Shown here: piece by piece, positions 50,468 to 58,353 of the stretch
Layout of the letters: each line of letters begins with the position of its first letter
Position numbering within the stretch: the stretch's first letter is position 1
DNA from: Clostridium drakei
GTDB lineage: Bacteria > Bacillota > Clostridia > Clostridiales > Clostridiaceae
Assembly: GCF_000633595.2 (NCBI RefSeq)
Contig: NZ_JIBU02000012.1
Coordinates: 251,574 to 315,573 of the forward strand
DNA: 64,000 nt
Reading direction: 5' to 3'
Program-made: the position numbers and the translations under genes
Notes under the pieces: generated by a model
Databases searched by the model: none
Seen by the model: only the letters and a program-made list of their open reading frames with translations
Told to the model about the DNA's origin: nothing

Positions 50468-51634
50468 ATGTCAAGATTTACATTACCAAGAGACATTTAT
50501 TTCGGCGAAAATTCTTTAGAAGTACTAAAAACGTTAAAAGGTAAAAAAGCTATAGTTGTTGTTGGTGGGGGATCAATGAAAAAATTTGGTTTTCTTCAAA
50601 AGGTTGAAACATATTTAAAAGAAGCTAATATCGAAGTTAAATTGATAGAAGGTGTTGAACCAGATCCATCGGTTGAAACCGTTATGAATGGAGCAAAAAT
50701 TATGAGGGAATTCCAGCCAGATTGGATAGTGGCTATAGGTGGAGGATCACCAATAGATGCAGCTAAGGCTATGTGGATATTTTATGAGTATCCCGATTTT
50801 ACTTTTGAAAAGGCTGTTATTCCTTTTGGAATACCAGATTTAAGACAAAAAGCTAAATTTATAGCAATAGCATCTACAAGTGGAACGGCTACAGAAGTAA
50901 CTGCTTTTTCTGTAATAACTGATTATAAAGCTAAAATAAAATATCCTCTAGCTGACTTTAATTTGACACCAGATATAGCTATAGTAGATCCAGCTCTTGC
51001 ACAAACAATGCCGCCAAAATTAACAGCTCATACAGGTATGGATGCCTTAACTCATGCTATAGAAGCTTATGTTGCAAGTGAAAGATCATATATTTCAGAT
51101 CCACTTGCTATACAAGCAATAACTATGATACAAGAGTTTCTAGTAAAATCTTTCGAAGGAAACAAAAAAGCTAGGGACGAAATGCATATAGCTCAGTGTT
51201 TGGCTGGAATGGCATTTTCAAATGCATTGCTTGGAATAGCACACAGTATGGCTCATAAAACAGGTGCAGTATTTCATATACCACATGGATGTGCAAATGC
51301 TATATTCCTCCCTTATGTAATTGATTTTAATAAAAAAATATGCGGAGATAGATATGCAAATATATCTATAGCTTTAGGGTTTACTGGAAAAACGCAAGAT
51401 GATTTAATAGATAATTTGACTGGCTTTGTAAAATCTCTAAATAAAAAAATGAATATACCTCAAACATTGAAAGCATATGGAATAAAAGAAGAAGATTTTA
51501 ATACAAATCTAGACCTTATAGCACATAATGCTATGGGAGATGCATGCACTGGATCGAATCCAAGAGCTATAACTGAATTAGAAATGAAGAAATTATTCCG
51601 ATGTACCTTTACTGGAGAAAAGGTAGATTTCTAA
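50468..51634 (+). CDS. iron-containing alcohol dehydrogenase (AdhE C-terminal-domain-like)
   Basis: A 388-residue group III dehydrogenase. The NAD-binding GGGS segments are VVVGGGSMKKFG (about residues 32-43) and IVAIGGGSPIDAAKA (about 94-108). Iron ligands are in the DALTHAIEAYV region (near 196-206) and the HSMAHKTGAVFHIPHGCANA region (near 260-280). The start SRFTLPRDIYFGENSLE resembles the alcohol dehydrogenase half of AdhE rather than free butanol dehydrogenases. It should reduce an aldehyde to alcohol with NADH. Control by sigma-54 and the AcoR-like protein suggests induction by a specific alcohol, aldehyde or diol. ATG 50468 follows AGGGGGAATGAAG. Confidence 0.93.
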   Translation: MSRFTLPRDIYFGENSLEVLKTLKGKKAIVVVGGGSMKKFGFLQKVETYLKEANIEVKLIEGVEPDPSVETVMNGAKIMREFQPDWIVAIGGGSPIDAAKAMWIFYEYPDFTFEKAVIPFGIPDLRQKAKFIAIASTSGTATEVTAFSVITDYKAKIKYPLADFNLTPDIAIVDPALAQTMPPKLTAHTGMDALTHAIEAYVASERSYISDPLAIQAITMIQEFLVKSFEGNKKARDEMHIAQCLAGMAFSNALLGIAHSMAHKTGAVFHIPHGCANAIFLPYVIDFNKKICGDRYANISIALGFTGKTQDDLIDNLTGFVKSLNKKMNIPQTLKAYGIKEEDFNTNLDLIAHNAMGDACTGSNPRAITELEMKKLFRCTFTGEKVDF

Positions 51635-51777
51635 GGAGAGATGTATAAAATTAAAATTCATTATAAACACTTGCCTTATCAGATATATTTTGTAAATATA
51701 TATTAAATATGATTTTTTATATTTAAGTGCAAATTTGTAAATGCGTTTATGACCAACTGTACTAAAAATACGAAATT

Positions 51778-51827
51778 TAAAAAGCTTCAAACCTTACAAT
51801 TTTATGTTTGGAGCTTTTTTATTTTTT
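51778..51827 (+). terminator. intrinsic terminator after the alcohol dehydrogenase gene
   Basis: AAAGCTTCAAAC pairs with GTTTGGAGCTTT with one mismatch, then a long T-run. Confidence 0.85.
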
Positions 51828-52032
51828 GATTTTTTAAATAAATTGATATTTATTGATGATAAATGTATTAACTTCTGTTCCCTGCCGCGAAAGGTAGAAA
51901 AAATAATAAAAAATTGAATCCACACAATTATCACCAGTTTGTGGAAATATATCAAATTAATAACTAGTCACATTATTATGAATGTTGCGAAATTACAAAT
52001 GAATAAAAAATGTTAACTTGCCCCTACTATAG

Positions 52033-52054
52033 CAATTGATAATATTATCAATTG
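52033..52054. promoter_or_regulatory. 22-bp perfect palindrome related to the kinase-operon operator
   Basis: CAATTGATAAT followed by its exact complement. It is built from the same TTGATAAT/ATTATCAA half-sites as 12943-12964, in permuted order. It may bind the same regulator. No gene start is close by. Confidence 0.4.
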
Positions 52055-52316
52055 AAATACAGTTGTATAAAAATAACAGATTTTTTTACAAAAATGTACA
52101 AAAGGTTAATTTACATTTGTATTTTGATATAAATGTCACTTTATATATAATATTAGAATTCTTATATATTGAGTTTATAATTTTTAAATACAATATTATA
52201 AGTAAATGCTTTTTAAACAAGTAGCACGTTATACCAAAATAATACTTACTTATATATAAATAAAACCACTATTTCATTACATATAAAATTATATGCGCTA
52301 AATATACATTTATTAA

Positions 52317-52346
52317 ACTTCGCTTATTGAATTATGCGAAGTTATA
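52317..52346. promoter_or_regulatory. inverted repeat overlapping the promoter of the HTH/recombinase pair
   Basis: AACTTCGC and GCGAAGTT, separated by about 12 bases, end just before a TATAAT (52350-52355). It may be the operator for autoregulation by the HTH protein. Confidence 0.45.
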
Positions 52347-52390
52347 TAGTATAATAGAATCAACGCTTACAATACATTTAGGAGGTTTTT

Positions 52391-53059
52391 ATGGCTAGAG
52401 GCAGAACTATAACATTTAAATATAAGCATTTTCAATATGATGATCATGTTAAAAAACTATTATCAACAGATTTAAATTCTAAGGATGAAATGGAACTAAA
52501 AAAAATATATAATAATTATGAATCTTTACAAATTCATAGAGGCTACGAATACATAATAAAGGACTTATATATATTGATGATTAAAAGAAACATAAGTACT
52601 ACAGATATAGCTAATATATATGCTGTTGGTCCCCGAACAATACAAATATGGTTAAAAGAATTAGGTCTAAATAGAACTCAAAAGGAAGCTCAAAAAATAG
52701 CTGTAACTAAAAGAGATTATGAGTCTATGAAAAAAGGTAATGTTATGCCTACTCAATTACCTGGTCGTTCTCGGGAAAACAATATAAGGTATGAATTAAA
52801 CATGCTTCTTGAACAAGAACTTAAAAAATATGAAGTTATAATTGGTGTAACTGCTCTTGGAATTTCGGATTTTGAAACAGATATACCTATAATCATATTA
52901 AAGTCGCTAACAATGAGTAAATTTTTAATTGAAATTGAAAAACATTCTCATCGTAAGAATAATAAAACGAAAGGGTATACTATTTTAACACTAAGCAATG
53001 AAAAAGACGCTTTAAAAAAAGCAGTTGCACAAATATTAAAAGAAGTGAAAGGAATTTAG
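52391..53059 (+). CDS. HTH-containing protein coupled to a tyrosine recombinase
   Basis: A 222-residue protein. The central RNISTTDIANIYAVGPRTIQIWLKELGLNRT (about residues 70-100) is a clear helix-turn-helix of Trp/Xre-like style. The N-terminal 65 residues are charged, and the C-terminal 110 residues look like a compact alpha/beta domain (EVIIGVTALGISDFETDIPIIILKS). No known family is recognised. ATG 52391 follows TAGGAGGTTTTT. The recombinase gene begins four bases after its stop, so the two likely work together, for instance as a directionality or recruitment factor; that is inference. Confidence 0.8.
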   Translation: MARGRTITFKYKHFQYDDHVKKLLSTDLNSKDEMELKKIYNNYESLQIHRGYEYIIKDLYILMIKRNISTTDIANIYAVGPRTIQIWLKELGLNRTQKEAQKIAVTKRDYESMKKGNVMPTQLPGRSRENNIRYELNMLLEQELKKYEVIIGVTALGISDFETDIPIIILKSLTMSKFLIEIEKHSHRKNNKTKGYTILTLSNEKDALKKAVAQILKEVKGI

Positions 53060-53063
53060 TATT

Positions 53064-54056
53064 ATGAAATATAATATAGCATCAATAAGGAACAATACTT
53101 TACCTCAAAGTTTAATAGATTTTCTAAACTATTTAGAAACGATAAAAGGCAAATCTCAAAACACAATAAAAGGCTATAAAATTGATTTGACCATGTTTTT
53201 TAGATTTTTAAAAATTTACAAAGGCTTAATCAATGATGAAACTCTTGATTTTGAAGAAATTCCTATAGGTGATATAGATAATTCTCTTTTAAGAAAAATA
53301 ACCTTAGCAGATCTTTATGCGTTTTTATCATTTCTAGAAAAATACAGAAAAAATAGTGCTTATGCTAGAGCTAGAAAAGTCGCTACATTAAAATCTTTTT
53401 TTAAATTCTTAAGCAGCAGAGCCAAAGTTATAGATGAAAATCCTGCTGTAGATTTAGAATCTCCTAAAATAAGCAAAAGGAATCCTACTTATCTTACTTT
53501 GAATGAAAGCAAATCTCTTTTAAAAGCCATATCTGGCAGAAACAAAGAAAGGGATTATTGCATAATAACTTTATTTTTAAACTGTGGTCTTAGACTTTCT
53601 GAGCTATGTAGTATTAATATTTCTAATATAAAAGGAGATATATTAACCGTTATAGGCAAAGGAAATAAAGAGAGGACTGTTTATTTGAACAAAGCATGTG
53701 TTAAAGCTTTAAATAATTATTTGAAGATCCGTAATGAAAATATAGATAAGATAATTGATAAGGATTTTCTTTTTATAAGTAAAAACCATACAAAAATGAG
53801 TAAAAGAGCTGTAGAAGTTATGCTAAAAAAGCATTTAATAAATGCAGAACTAGATTCAGAAAAGTATACTCCTCATAAATTAAGACACACAGCAGCAACA
53901 CTTATGTATAAGTATGGAAATGTGGATATAAGGAGTTTACAAAAAATATTAGGTCATGAAAATATATCTACTACTCAAATTTATACTCATGTAGATGATG
54001 AAAAATTGAGAGATGCTGTTAAACTCAACCCTTTAAGTCAAGAAGATGATACATAA
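53064..54056 (+). CDS. tyrosine recombinase (XerC/D-like)
   Basis: A 330-residue site-specific recombinase. The N-terminal SAM-like core-binding domain covers about residues 15-125 (GKSQNTIKGYKIDLTMFFRF). The catalytic residues of the C-terminal domain are complete: Arg in CGLRLSEL (about 178), Lys in VIGKGNKERTVYL, HKLRHTAATLMY (about 272-283), LGHENISTTQIYTHV with His and nucleophile Tyr near 308. It resembles housekeeping Xer proteins in length. It sits between an HTH gene and lexA rather than in a visible mobile element. The attachment site or target is unknown. Confidence 0.9.
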   Translation: MKYNIASIRNNTLPQSLIDFLNYLETIKGKSQNTIKGYKIDLTMFFRFLKIYKGLINDETLDFEEIPIGDIDNSLLRKITLADLYAFLSFLEKYRKNSAYARARKVATLKSFFKFLSSRAKVIDENPAVDLESPKISKRNPTYLTLNESKSLLKAISGRNKERDYCIITLFLNCGLRLSELCSINISNIKGDILTVIGKGNKERTVYLNKACVKALNNYLKIRNENIDKIIDKDFLFISKNHTKMSKRAVEVMLKKHLINAELDSEKYTPHKLRHTAATLMYKYGNVDIRSLQKILGHENISTTQIYTHVDDEKLRDAVKLNPLSQEDDT

Positions 54057-54101
54057 AAACAAAAGGCTTTGTTCCCTCTTTGGGACAAGCCTTTTGTTTT
54101 T
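54055..54101. terminator. strong bidirectional terminator
   Basis: AAACAAAAGGCTTTGTTCCC (54057-54076) pairs with GGGACAAGCCTTTTGTTTTT (54082-54101) with little mismatch, and has A and T tails. It overlaps the recombinase stop and the convergent gene's stop. Confidence 0.9.
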
Positions 54102-54525
54102 ATTCCCTCTTATCACCTTTAAATCTTATAAGCCCTGGGAATTCTTCGTAGGTTAAATCTTTAAAAGCACCTTCATCTTCAATGATTTCTCTCAAACCTT
54201 CTACATCGTCTATATATTCTATGTTATCATCTAGATTTTCAAATTTATCATCTTTTAAATTATCAATATCAATTTCTTCAGAAAGACTTATGTGTTCTGG
54301 TTGTTCTCCAGGTTGAATGTCTAATTCATTTTCTTGCTGAAGTTCTTCTACATCAACTTTATCTTCTAATATTTCGTCGATTTTTATTGCATTAATATCA
54401 TATCCTTGTAATTCCAGACATTTGCCGCAATTAGTACATTTTTTGTTGGGATTTAAATCACATCTGTCACATTCCCCGCAATTAGTACAATCTTTATTAG
54501 AGTTAAATATACACTTTTTATTCAT
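54100..54525 (-). CDS. Cys-rich, acidic protein of unknown function
   Basis: A 141-residue protein. The first 40 residues carry repeated metal-site patterns: CTNCGECDRC and CTNCGKC, preceded by NKKCIFNSNKDC, suggesting zinc or Fe-S binding. The rest is strongly acidic (EEIDIDNLKDDKFENLDDNIEYIDD) and probably flexible. It ends LTYEEFPGLIRFKGDKRE. ATG 54525 follows GGGAAGGAATTAATTG. It diverges from lexA across 289 bases. Function unknown. Confidence 0.75.
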   Translation of the reverse strand: MNKKCIFNSNKDCTNCGECDRCDLNPNKKCTNCGKCLELQGYDINAIKIDEILEDKVDVEELQQENELDIQPGEQPEHISLSEEIDIDNLKDDKFENLDDNIEYIDDVEGLREIIEDEGAFKDLTYEEFPGLIRFKGDKRE

Positions 54526-54707
54526 CAATTAATTCCTTCCCTTTTTAACATAACATATTATATTTGTTGCTTACTAATTTAAAGCCTAAATACTATTATA
54601 CACAATATAAATTAAATTCCAAGTAATTTTTCTTTAGAAGTTCCCTAATTCAATAATTTAATGTTCTTTATAAATTTTGTAAAATAAGTATCATAATAAA
54701 AAATGTA

Positions 54708-54719
54708 GAACATAAGTTT
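54708..54719. promoter_or_regulatory. LexA (SOS) box upstream of lexA
   Basis: GAACATAAGTTT fits the clostridial GAAC-N4-GTTY box and overlaps the -35 hexamer of the lexA promoter, which indicates autoregulation. Confidence 0.7.
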
Positions 54720-54746
54720 GATAAATGTAGCATAATATGATATAAT
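54718..54746 (+). promoter_or_regulatory. sigma-A promoter of lexA
   Basis: TTGATA (54718-54723), a 17-base spacer and TATAAT (54741-54746), 68 bases before the start codon. Confidence 0.75.
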
Positions 54747-54814
54747 TCAGATAAATGAAGGTGTTTTGAGAAAGTTAATTCCTTTGAAATGTGTGAAGTT
54801 AGAGGGGTGTTTTT

Positions 54815-55423
54815 ATGCCAGGACGCAAAAGCAATAAACAGATGGAAATTTATGAATTTATAAAAGAACAAATTAAAGAAAAAGGCTATCCACCTTCTGT
54901 AAGAGAAATATGTGCAGCTGTTGGATTAAGCTCTACATCTACAGTTCATGGTCACTTGGAAAGATTAGAAAAAAAAGGTCTTATAAAAAGAGATGCTACA
55001 AAACCTAGAACTATAGAAGTAATAGAAAATTCTTTGAACAGAAAAGAAATGATAAACGTTCCCATAATAGGGACTATTACTGCAGGCATGCCTATTTTAG
55101 CAGTAGAAAATATAGAAGACACCTTTCCTTTGCCTGTAGATTATGTAAAAAGCAATAAGGAACTTTTTATGTTAAAGGTTAGTGGAGAAAGCATGATTGA
55201 TGCAGGAATACTAAATGGTGATTTTTGTATAATTGAAAAGACTAATTCTGCTGAAAATGGCGATATAATTGCCGCATTAATAGATAATGAAGCTACCCTT
55301 AAGAGATTTTTCAAAGAAAAAGATCATATAAGACTTCAACCTGAAAATAAAACTATGAATCCAATAATTGTACCTGATTGTCAGGTTTTAGGCAAACTAG
55401 TTGGACTTTATAGGAATTATTAA
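54815..55423 (+). CDS. lexA: SOS repressor LexA
   Basis: A 202-residue repressor. The N-terminal winged HTH (residues 1-70) includes [36 protein letters not shown]. The self-cleavage bond is in TAGMPI near residue 91. The catalytic Ser is in [10 protein letters not shown] (about residue 129) and Lys in [13 protein letters not shown] (about 166). It represses DNA damage genes until RecA triggers cleavage. ATG 54815 follows AGAGGGGTG. Confidence 0.97.
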   Translation: MPGRKSNKQMEIYEFIKEQIKEKGYPPSVREICAAVGLSSTSTVHGHLERLEKKGLIKRDATKPRTIEVIENSLNRKEMINVPIIGTITAGMPILAVENIEDTFPLPVDYVKSNKELFMLKVSGESMIDAGILNGDFCIIEKTNSAENGDIIAALIDNEATLKRFFKEKDHIRLQPENKTMNPIIVPDCQVLGKLVGLYRNY

Positions 55424-55440
55424 AATTATATTTTCACACA

Positions 55441-55496
55441 TAAAATAGAAATAGTACCCATATCAAATTATATATGAGGTACTATTTTTATTTTAT
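55441..55496. terminator. bidirectional terminator between lexA and ynbB
   Basis: TAAAATAGAAATAGTACC (55441-55458) pairs at 17 of 18 with GGTACTATTTTTATTTTA. Confidence 0.85.
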
Positions 55497-55499
55497 AAT

Positions 55500-56780
55500 T
55501 TAAATTATTTTAGAAAGAGCAATCAATATGCCTATTTTAGCATGATCAAAAGTAAGACCACCCTGAAGGTAAGCTATATAAGGTTCTCTTATAGGCGCAT
55601 CTGCGGATAATTCAATAGAAGAACCTTGAACAAAAGCACCAGCTGCCATTATTACTTGATCTTCATAACCTGGCATATCCCATGGTTCACATTGTACAAA
55701 AGAGTCTATAGGGGATCCTTGTTGAATGCCTTTGCAGAAGTTTATTAAATTTTCCTTATCATTAAACTTTATAGCTTGTATTATATCGCTTCTCTTATCT
55801 TTATAAGATGGTAGTACTTCAAATCCAGAAAGTTCCATTATTCTTGCACAGAAAAGAGCACCTTTTAACGCTTCTATAGCTACATGTGGTGCAAGAAACA
55901 ATCCTTGATATAAAAGTCTCATAACTCCAAAAGTTGAACCGCATTCTCCGCCTATTCCTGGTATTGTTAATCTGTAAGAAGCTTGTGTAACATATTCTTC
56001 TTTTCCAGCTATGTACCCTCCTGTTGGTGCTATTCCCCCACCTATATTTTTTATAAGAGAACCTGCAATTAAATCAGCACCCACATCTGTAGGTTCTTGT
56101 ATATCTATAAATTCTCCATAACAGTTATCAACAAAACATATTACCTCAGGTTTGATGCTTTTTACAAAATCTATTATTTCTTTAATTTCTGATACTAATA
56201 AAGCTTTTCTCCATCCGTAACCAGTAGATCTTTGTATATGTATTAATCTTATGCTAGCATCATTTTCTAATTCATTTTTAATCTTATCATAGTTGAATTT
56301 TCCATCACAAGTTAAATCAACCTGTTTGTAATTTACTCCAAAGTCTTTTAAAGAACCCATATTCTCTTTTTCGTTTATTCCAATAATATTATGTAATGTA
56401 TCATAAGGTGTACCGCATATACACATCATAGTGTCATTTGGCCTTAAGTTTCCAAATAGAGCAGCTCCCAACGCATGAGTGCCATTTACAAAATGAGGTC
56501 TTACTAACGCACTTTCACAGTTGAATATTCTGGCATAAACCTTATCCAAAGAATCTCTTCCTATATCTCCATACCCGTATCCTGAGGAATTAGTAAAATG
56601 AGAATCACTTATCCTCTCCTGCTGTAGTGCATTTAAAACCTTTAATTGATTATATTCTCTTATTTCATCATATTTTGAAAATTCATCTTTTATATCATTT
56701 ATGGTTTGTTCATAAAGTTTAATGACTTTATCACTTATACCATAATAATCCTTTAACTTTTGTTTTGTTGTTTCAATCAT
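55500..56780 (-). CDS. ynbB: YnbB-like PLP protein (methionine gamma-lyase/aluminium resistance family)
   Basis: A 426-residue pyridoxal-phosphate fold type I protein of the Alum_res family. The PLP lysine lies in AGSLIKNIGGGIAPTGGYIAG near residue 245, with CFVDNCYGEF (Asp for the ring nitrogen) about 25 residues before. YnbB follows hfq in Bacillus too. Its true substrate is not established. A minus-strand promoter TTGACT (complement of 56842-56847) with GATTAT (complement of 56819-56824) and the terminator after hfq indicate its own transcription. The ATG follows AAAGGAGCTTGATAAA. Confidence 0.93.
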   Translation of the reverse strand: MIETTKQKLKDYYGISDKVIKLYEQTINDIKDEFSKYDEIREYNQLKVLNALQQERISDSHFTNSSGYGYGDIGRDSLDKVYARIFNCESALVRPHFVNGTHALGAALFGNLRPNDTMMCICGTPYDTLHNIIGINEKENMGSLKDFGVNYKQVDLTCDGKFNYDKIKNELENDASIRLIHIQRSTGYGWRKALLVSEIKEIIDFVKSIKPEVICFVDNCYGEFIDIQEPTDVGADLIAGSLIKNIGGGIAPTGGYIAGKEEYVTQASYRLTIPGIGGECGSTFGVMRLLYQGLFLAPHVAIEALKGALFCARIMELSGFEVLPSYKDKRSDIIQAIKFNDKENLINFCKGIQQGSPIDSFVQCEPWDMPGYEDQVIMAAGAFVQGSSIELSADAPIREPYIAYLQGGLTFDHAKIGILIALSKII

Positions 56781-56948
56781 TTTATCAAGCTCCTTTTAAA
56801 TTTATCTACAAAGCAACTATAATCAATAATAATTTCCAAAAAGTCAAAAATTAGCAATTGAATTTCTTGGCAGCTACATCTATGAATAATCAATATGATT
56901 CTTAGTTGCTGGTTATTTATAACACAATGTTTATAATAGCACATTAAA

Positions 56949-56977
56949 AAAAAATAGGCAATGATATGCCTATTTTC
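56949..56977 (-). terminator. terminator after hfq
   Basis: On the minus strand AATAGGCA, five bases, TGCCTATT, then a run of nine T. It overlaps the last codons of hfq. Confidence 0.85.
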
Positions 56978-57232
56978 TTACTTTTCTGTTTGGTTTTCTT
57001 CAAAAGGAATATTGTTAAATAAAATGGTTTTAGCTGGTGTAATAGTAGATATTGCATGTTTGTATATCATCATTTGTTTACCATCGCAATCTAAAACCAC
57101 GGTAAAACTATCAAAGCCTTTTACATTACCTTTAAGTTGAAATCCATTAGTTAAATGTATGGTAACTGCAGTTTTATTTTTTCTGGCACCATTTAAAAAT
57201 ATATCCTGTAAGTTGCTAACTGTTTTACTCAT
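56978..57232 (-). CDS. hfq: RNA chaperone Hfq
   Basis: An 84-residue Sm-like protein. Sm1 reads [39 protein letters not shown], and the Sm2 motif is [11 protein letters not shown] near residues 59-69. The C-tail is short and ends EENQTEK. It helps small RNA pairing and RNA turnover. The start codon lies 72 bases after the miaA stop, matching the conserved miaA-hfq order. Confidence 0.97.
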   Translation of the reverse strand: MSKTVSNLQDIFLNGARKNKTAVTIHLTNGFQLKGNVKGFDSFTVVLDCDGKQMMIYKHAISTITPAKTILFNNIPFEENQTEK

Positions 57233-57303
57233 ATTATCTACACCCTCCGTCGTAAGTTTTATTTTTATATATTCTATAAATTATTATAAATTCCTTTTAA
57301 TTA

Positions 57304-58242
57304 TTATAATTTCTTTAATGATGCAAAAATATCTACTATATTATCTACGATTTCATTATCCTCATTAAATTTATCTTTGTCTATCCAAATAACTCTTTTG
57401 TCTTTTCTAAACCAAGTAAGTTGTCTTTTAGCATAATTTCTGCTTCCTTTTTTTATAGAATATATAGCTTCATCTAAAGAAATTTTATTATCTAAATAAT
57501 ATAAGATTTCCTTATATCCAATACCTTTCATTGATTGCATTTCATCAGAATATCCCATTTGTTTTAGTTTTTTTACTTCTTCTATTAATCCATTTTGAAG
57601 CATAATATCTACTCTCATATTTATTCTTTCATACAGCTTTTCTCTATTCATGGTAAGTACAAAATAATAAACATTGTATGGGATATCATATATATCATTT
57701 TCTAAATTAAATTCACTTATGGTTTTTCCTGTGAGTTTATAAACTTCTAGAGCTCTTATAACTCTTTTTAAGTCATTTGGATATAATCTATTAAAAGATT
57801 GAATATCTACTTCTTTAAGCATGCTATGCACATATTTTTTTCCCTTTATTTCAGCTAAATTATGAAGATGTTGTCTGTACTCATAATCTGTAGATGCTTC
57901 TGTGAAATCATAGTTATAAATTAAAGAGTTAATATATAATCCAGTTCCCCCAACTAGCATAGGTAATTTGTTTTTAGAGGTTATAGACTTTATTTCTTTT
58001 TCTGCCATTTTTTTATATTCAGAAACATTAAAATTTACATTAGGTTCTATTATATCTATAAGATGATGAGGTATATTTTGCATTTCTTCCTTTGTAACTT
58101 TTGCAGAACCTATATCCATGTATTTATAAATTTGCATGGAATCAGCAGATATTATTTCTCCATTTAATTTTTGAGCAAGTTTTATGGATATATCAGTTTT
58201 ACCTACAGCTGTGGGACCTGCTAATATAAATAAATTCTTCAT
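57304..58242 (-). CDS. miaA: tRNA dimethylallyltransferase MiaA
   Basis: A 312-residue enzyme that adds the isopentenyl group to A37 of tRNAs. The P-loop [12 protein letters not shown] is at residues 8-19. [23 protein letters not shown] follows, then the [11 protein letters not shown] segment and a C-terminal [21 protein letters not shown]. Just upstream of the ATG an A7-G8 homopolymer serves as the ribosome site. It works with MiaB, encoded in the same cluster. Confidence 0.96.
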   Translation of the reverse strand: MKNLFILAGPTAVGKTDISIKLAQKLNGEIISADSMQIYKYMDIGSAKVTKEEMQNIPHHLIDIIEPNVNFNVSEYKKMAEKEIKSITSKNKLPMLVGGTGLYINSLIYNYDFTEASTDYEYRQHLHNLAEIKGKKYVHSMLKEVDIQSFNRLYPNDLKRVIRALEVYKLTGKTISEFNLENDIYDIPYNVYYFVLTMNREKLYERINMRVDIMLQNGLIEEVKKLKQMGYSDEMQSMKGIGYKEILYYLDNKISLDEAIYSIKKGSRNYAKRQLTWFRKDKRVIWIDKDKFNEDNEIVDNIVDIFASLKKL

Positions 58243-58247
58243 AAAAT

Positions 58248-58262
58248 CCCCCCCCTTTTTTT
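58248..58262 (-). promoter_or_regulatory. A7-G8 homopolymer ribosome binding site of miaA
   Basis: Eight C (58248-58255) and seven T on the plus strand give AAAAAAAGGGGGGGG on the coding strand, ending four to six bases before the ATG. Homopolymer slippage here would change spacing or strength of the ribosome site. Confidence 0.6.
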
Positions 58263-58353
58263 CATGTATGTCATATCTCTAAGTTAATAGATCACTTAAC
58301 AACTTAAAACTTCATTTAAAAAATGTATTTTCATAATAAATGTTTTAACATAA

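Larger units (their letters stand above)
51635..52390. other. 756-base AT-rich region between adh and the HTH/recombinase pair
   Basis: Contains the adh terminator (51778-51827), the palindrome at 52033-52054, and the inverted repeat at 52317-52346 near a TATAAT. A possible short frame from 52036 has no ribosome site and an AT-driven composition. No gene is supported. Confidence 0.5.

Noticed and set aside
52036-52224. 62-codon plus-strand frame in the gap before the HTH gene
   Set aside because: No ribosome site, and its Ile/Tyr/Phe/Asn composition is what AT-rich non-coding DNA gives.
53064-54056. Recombinase as evidence of an integrated element
   Set aside because: No att repeats, tRNA gene or cargo genes are seen; neighbours match normal clostridial chromosome order around lexA.
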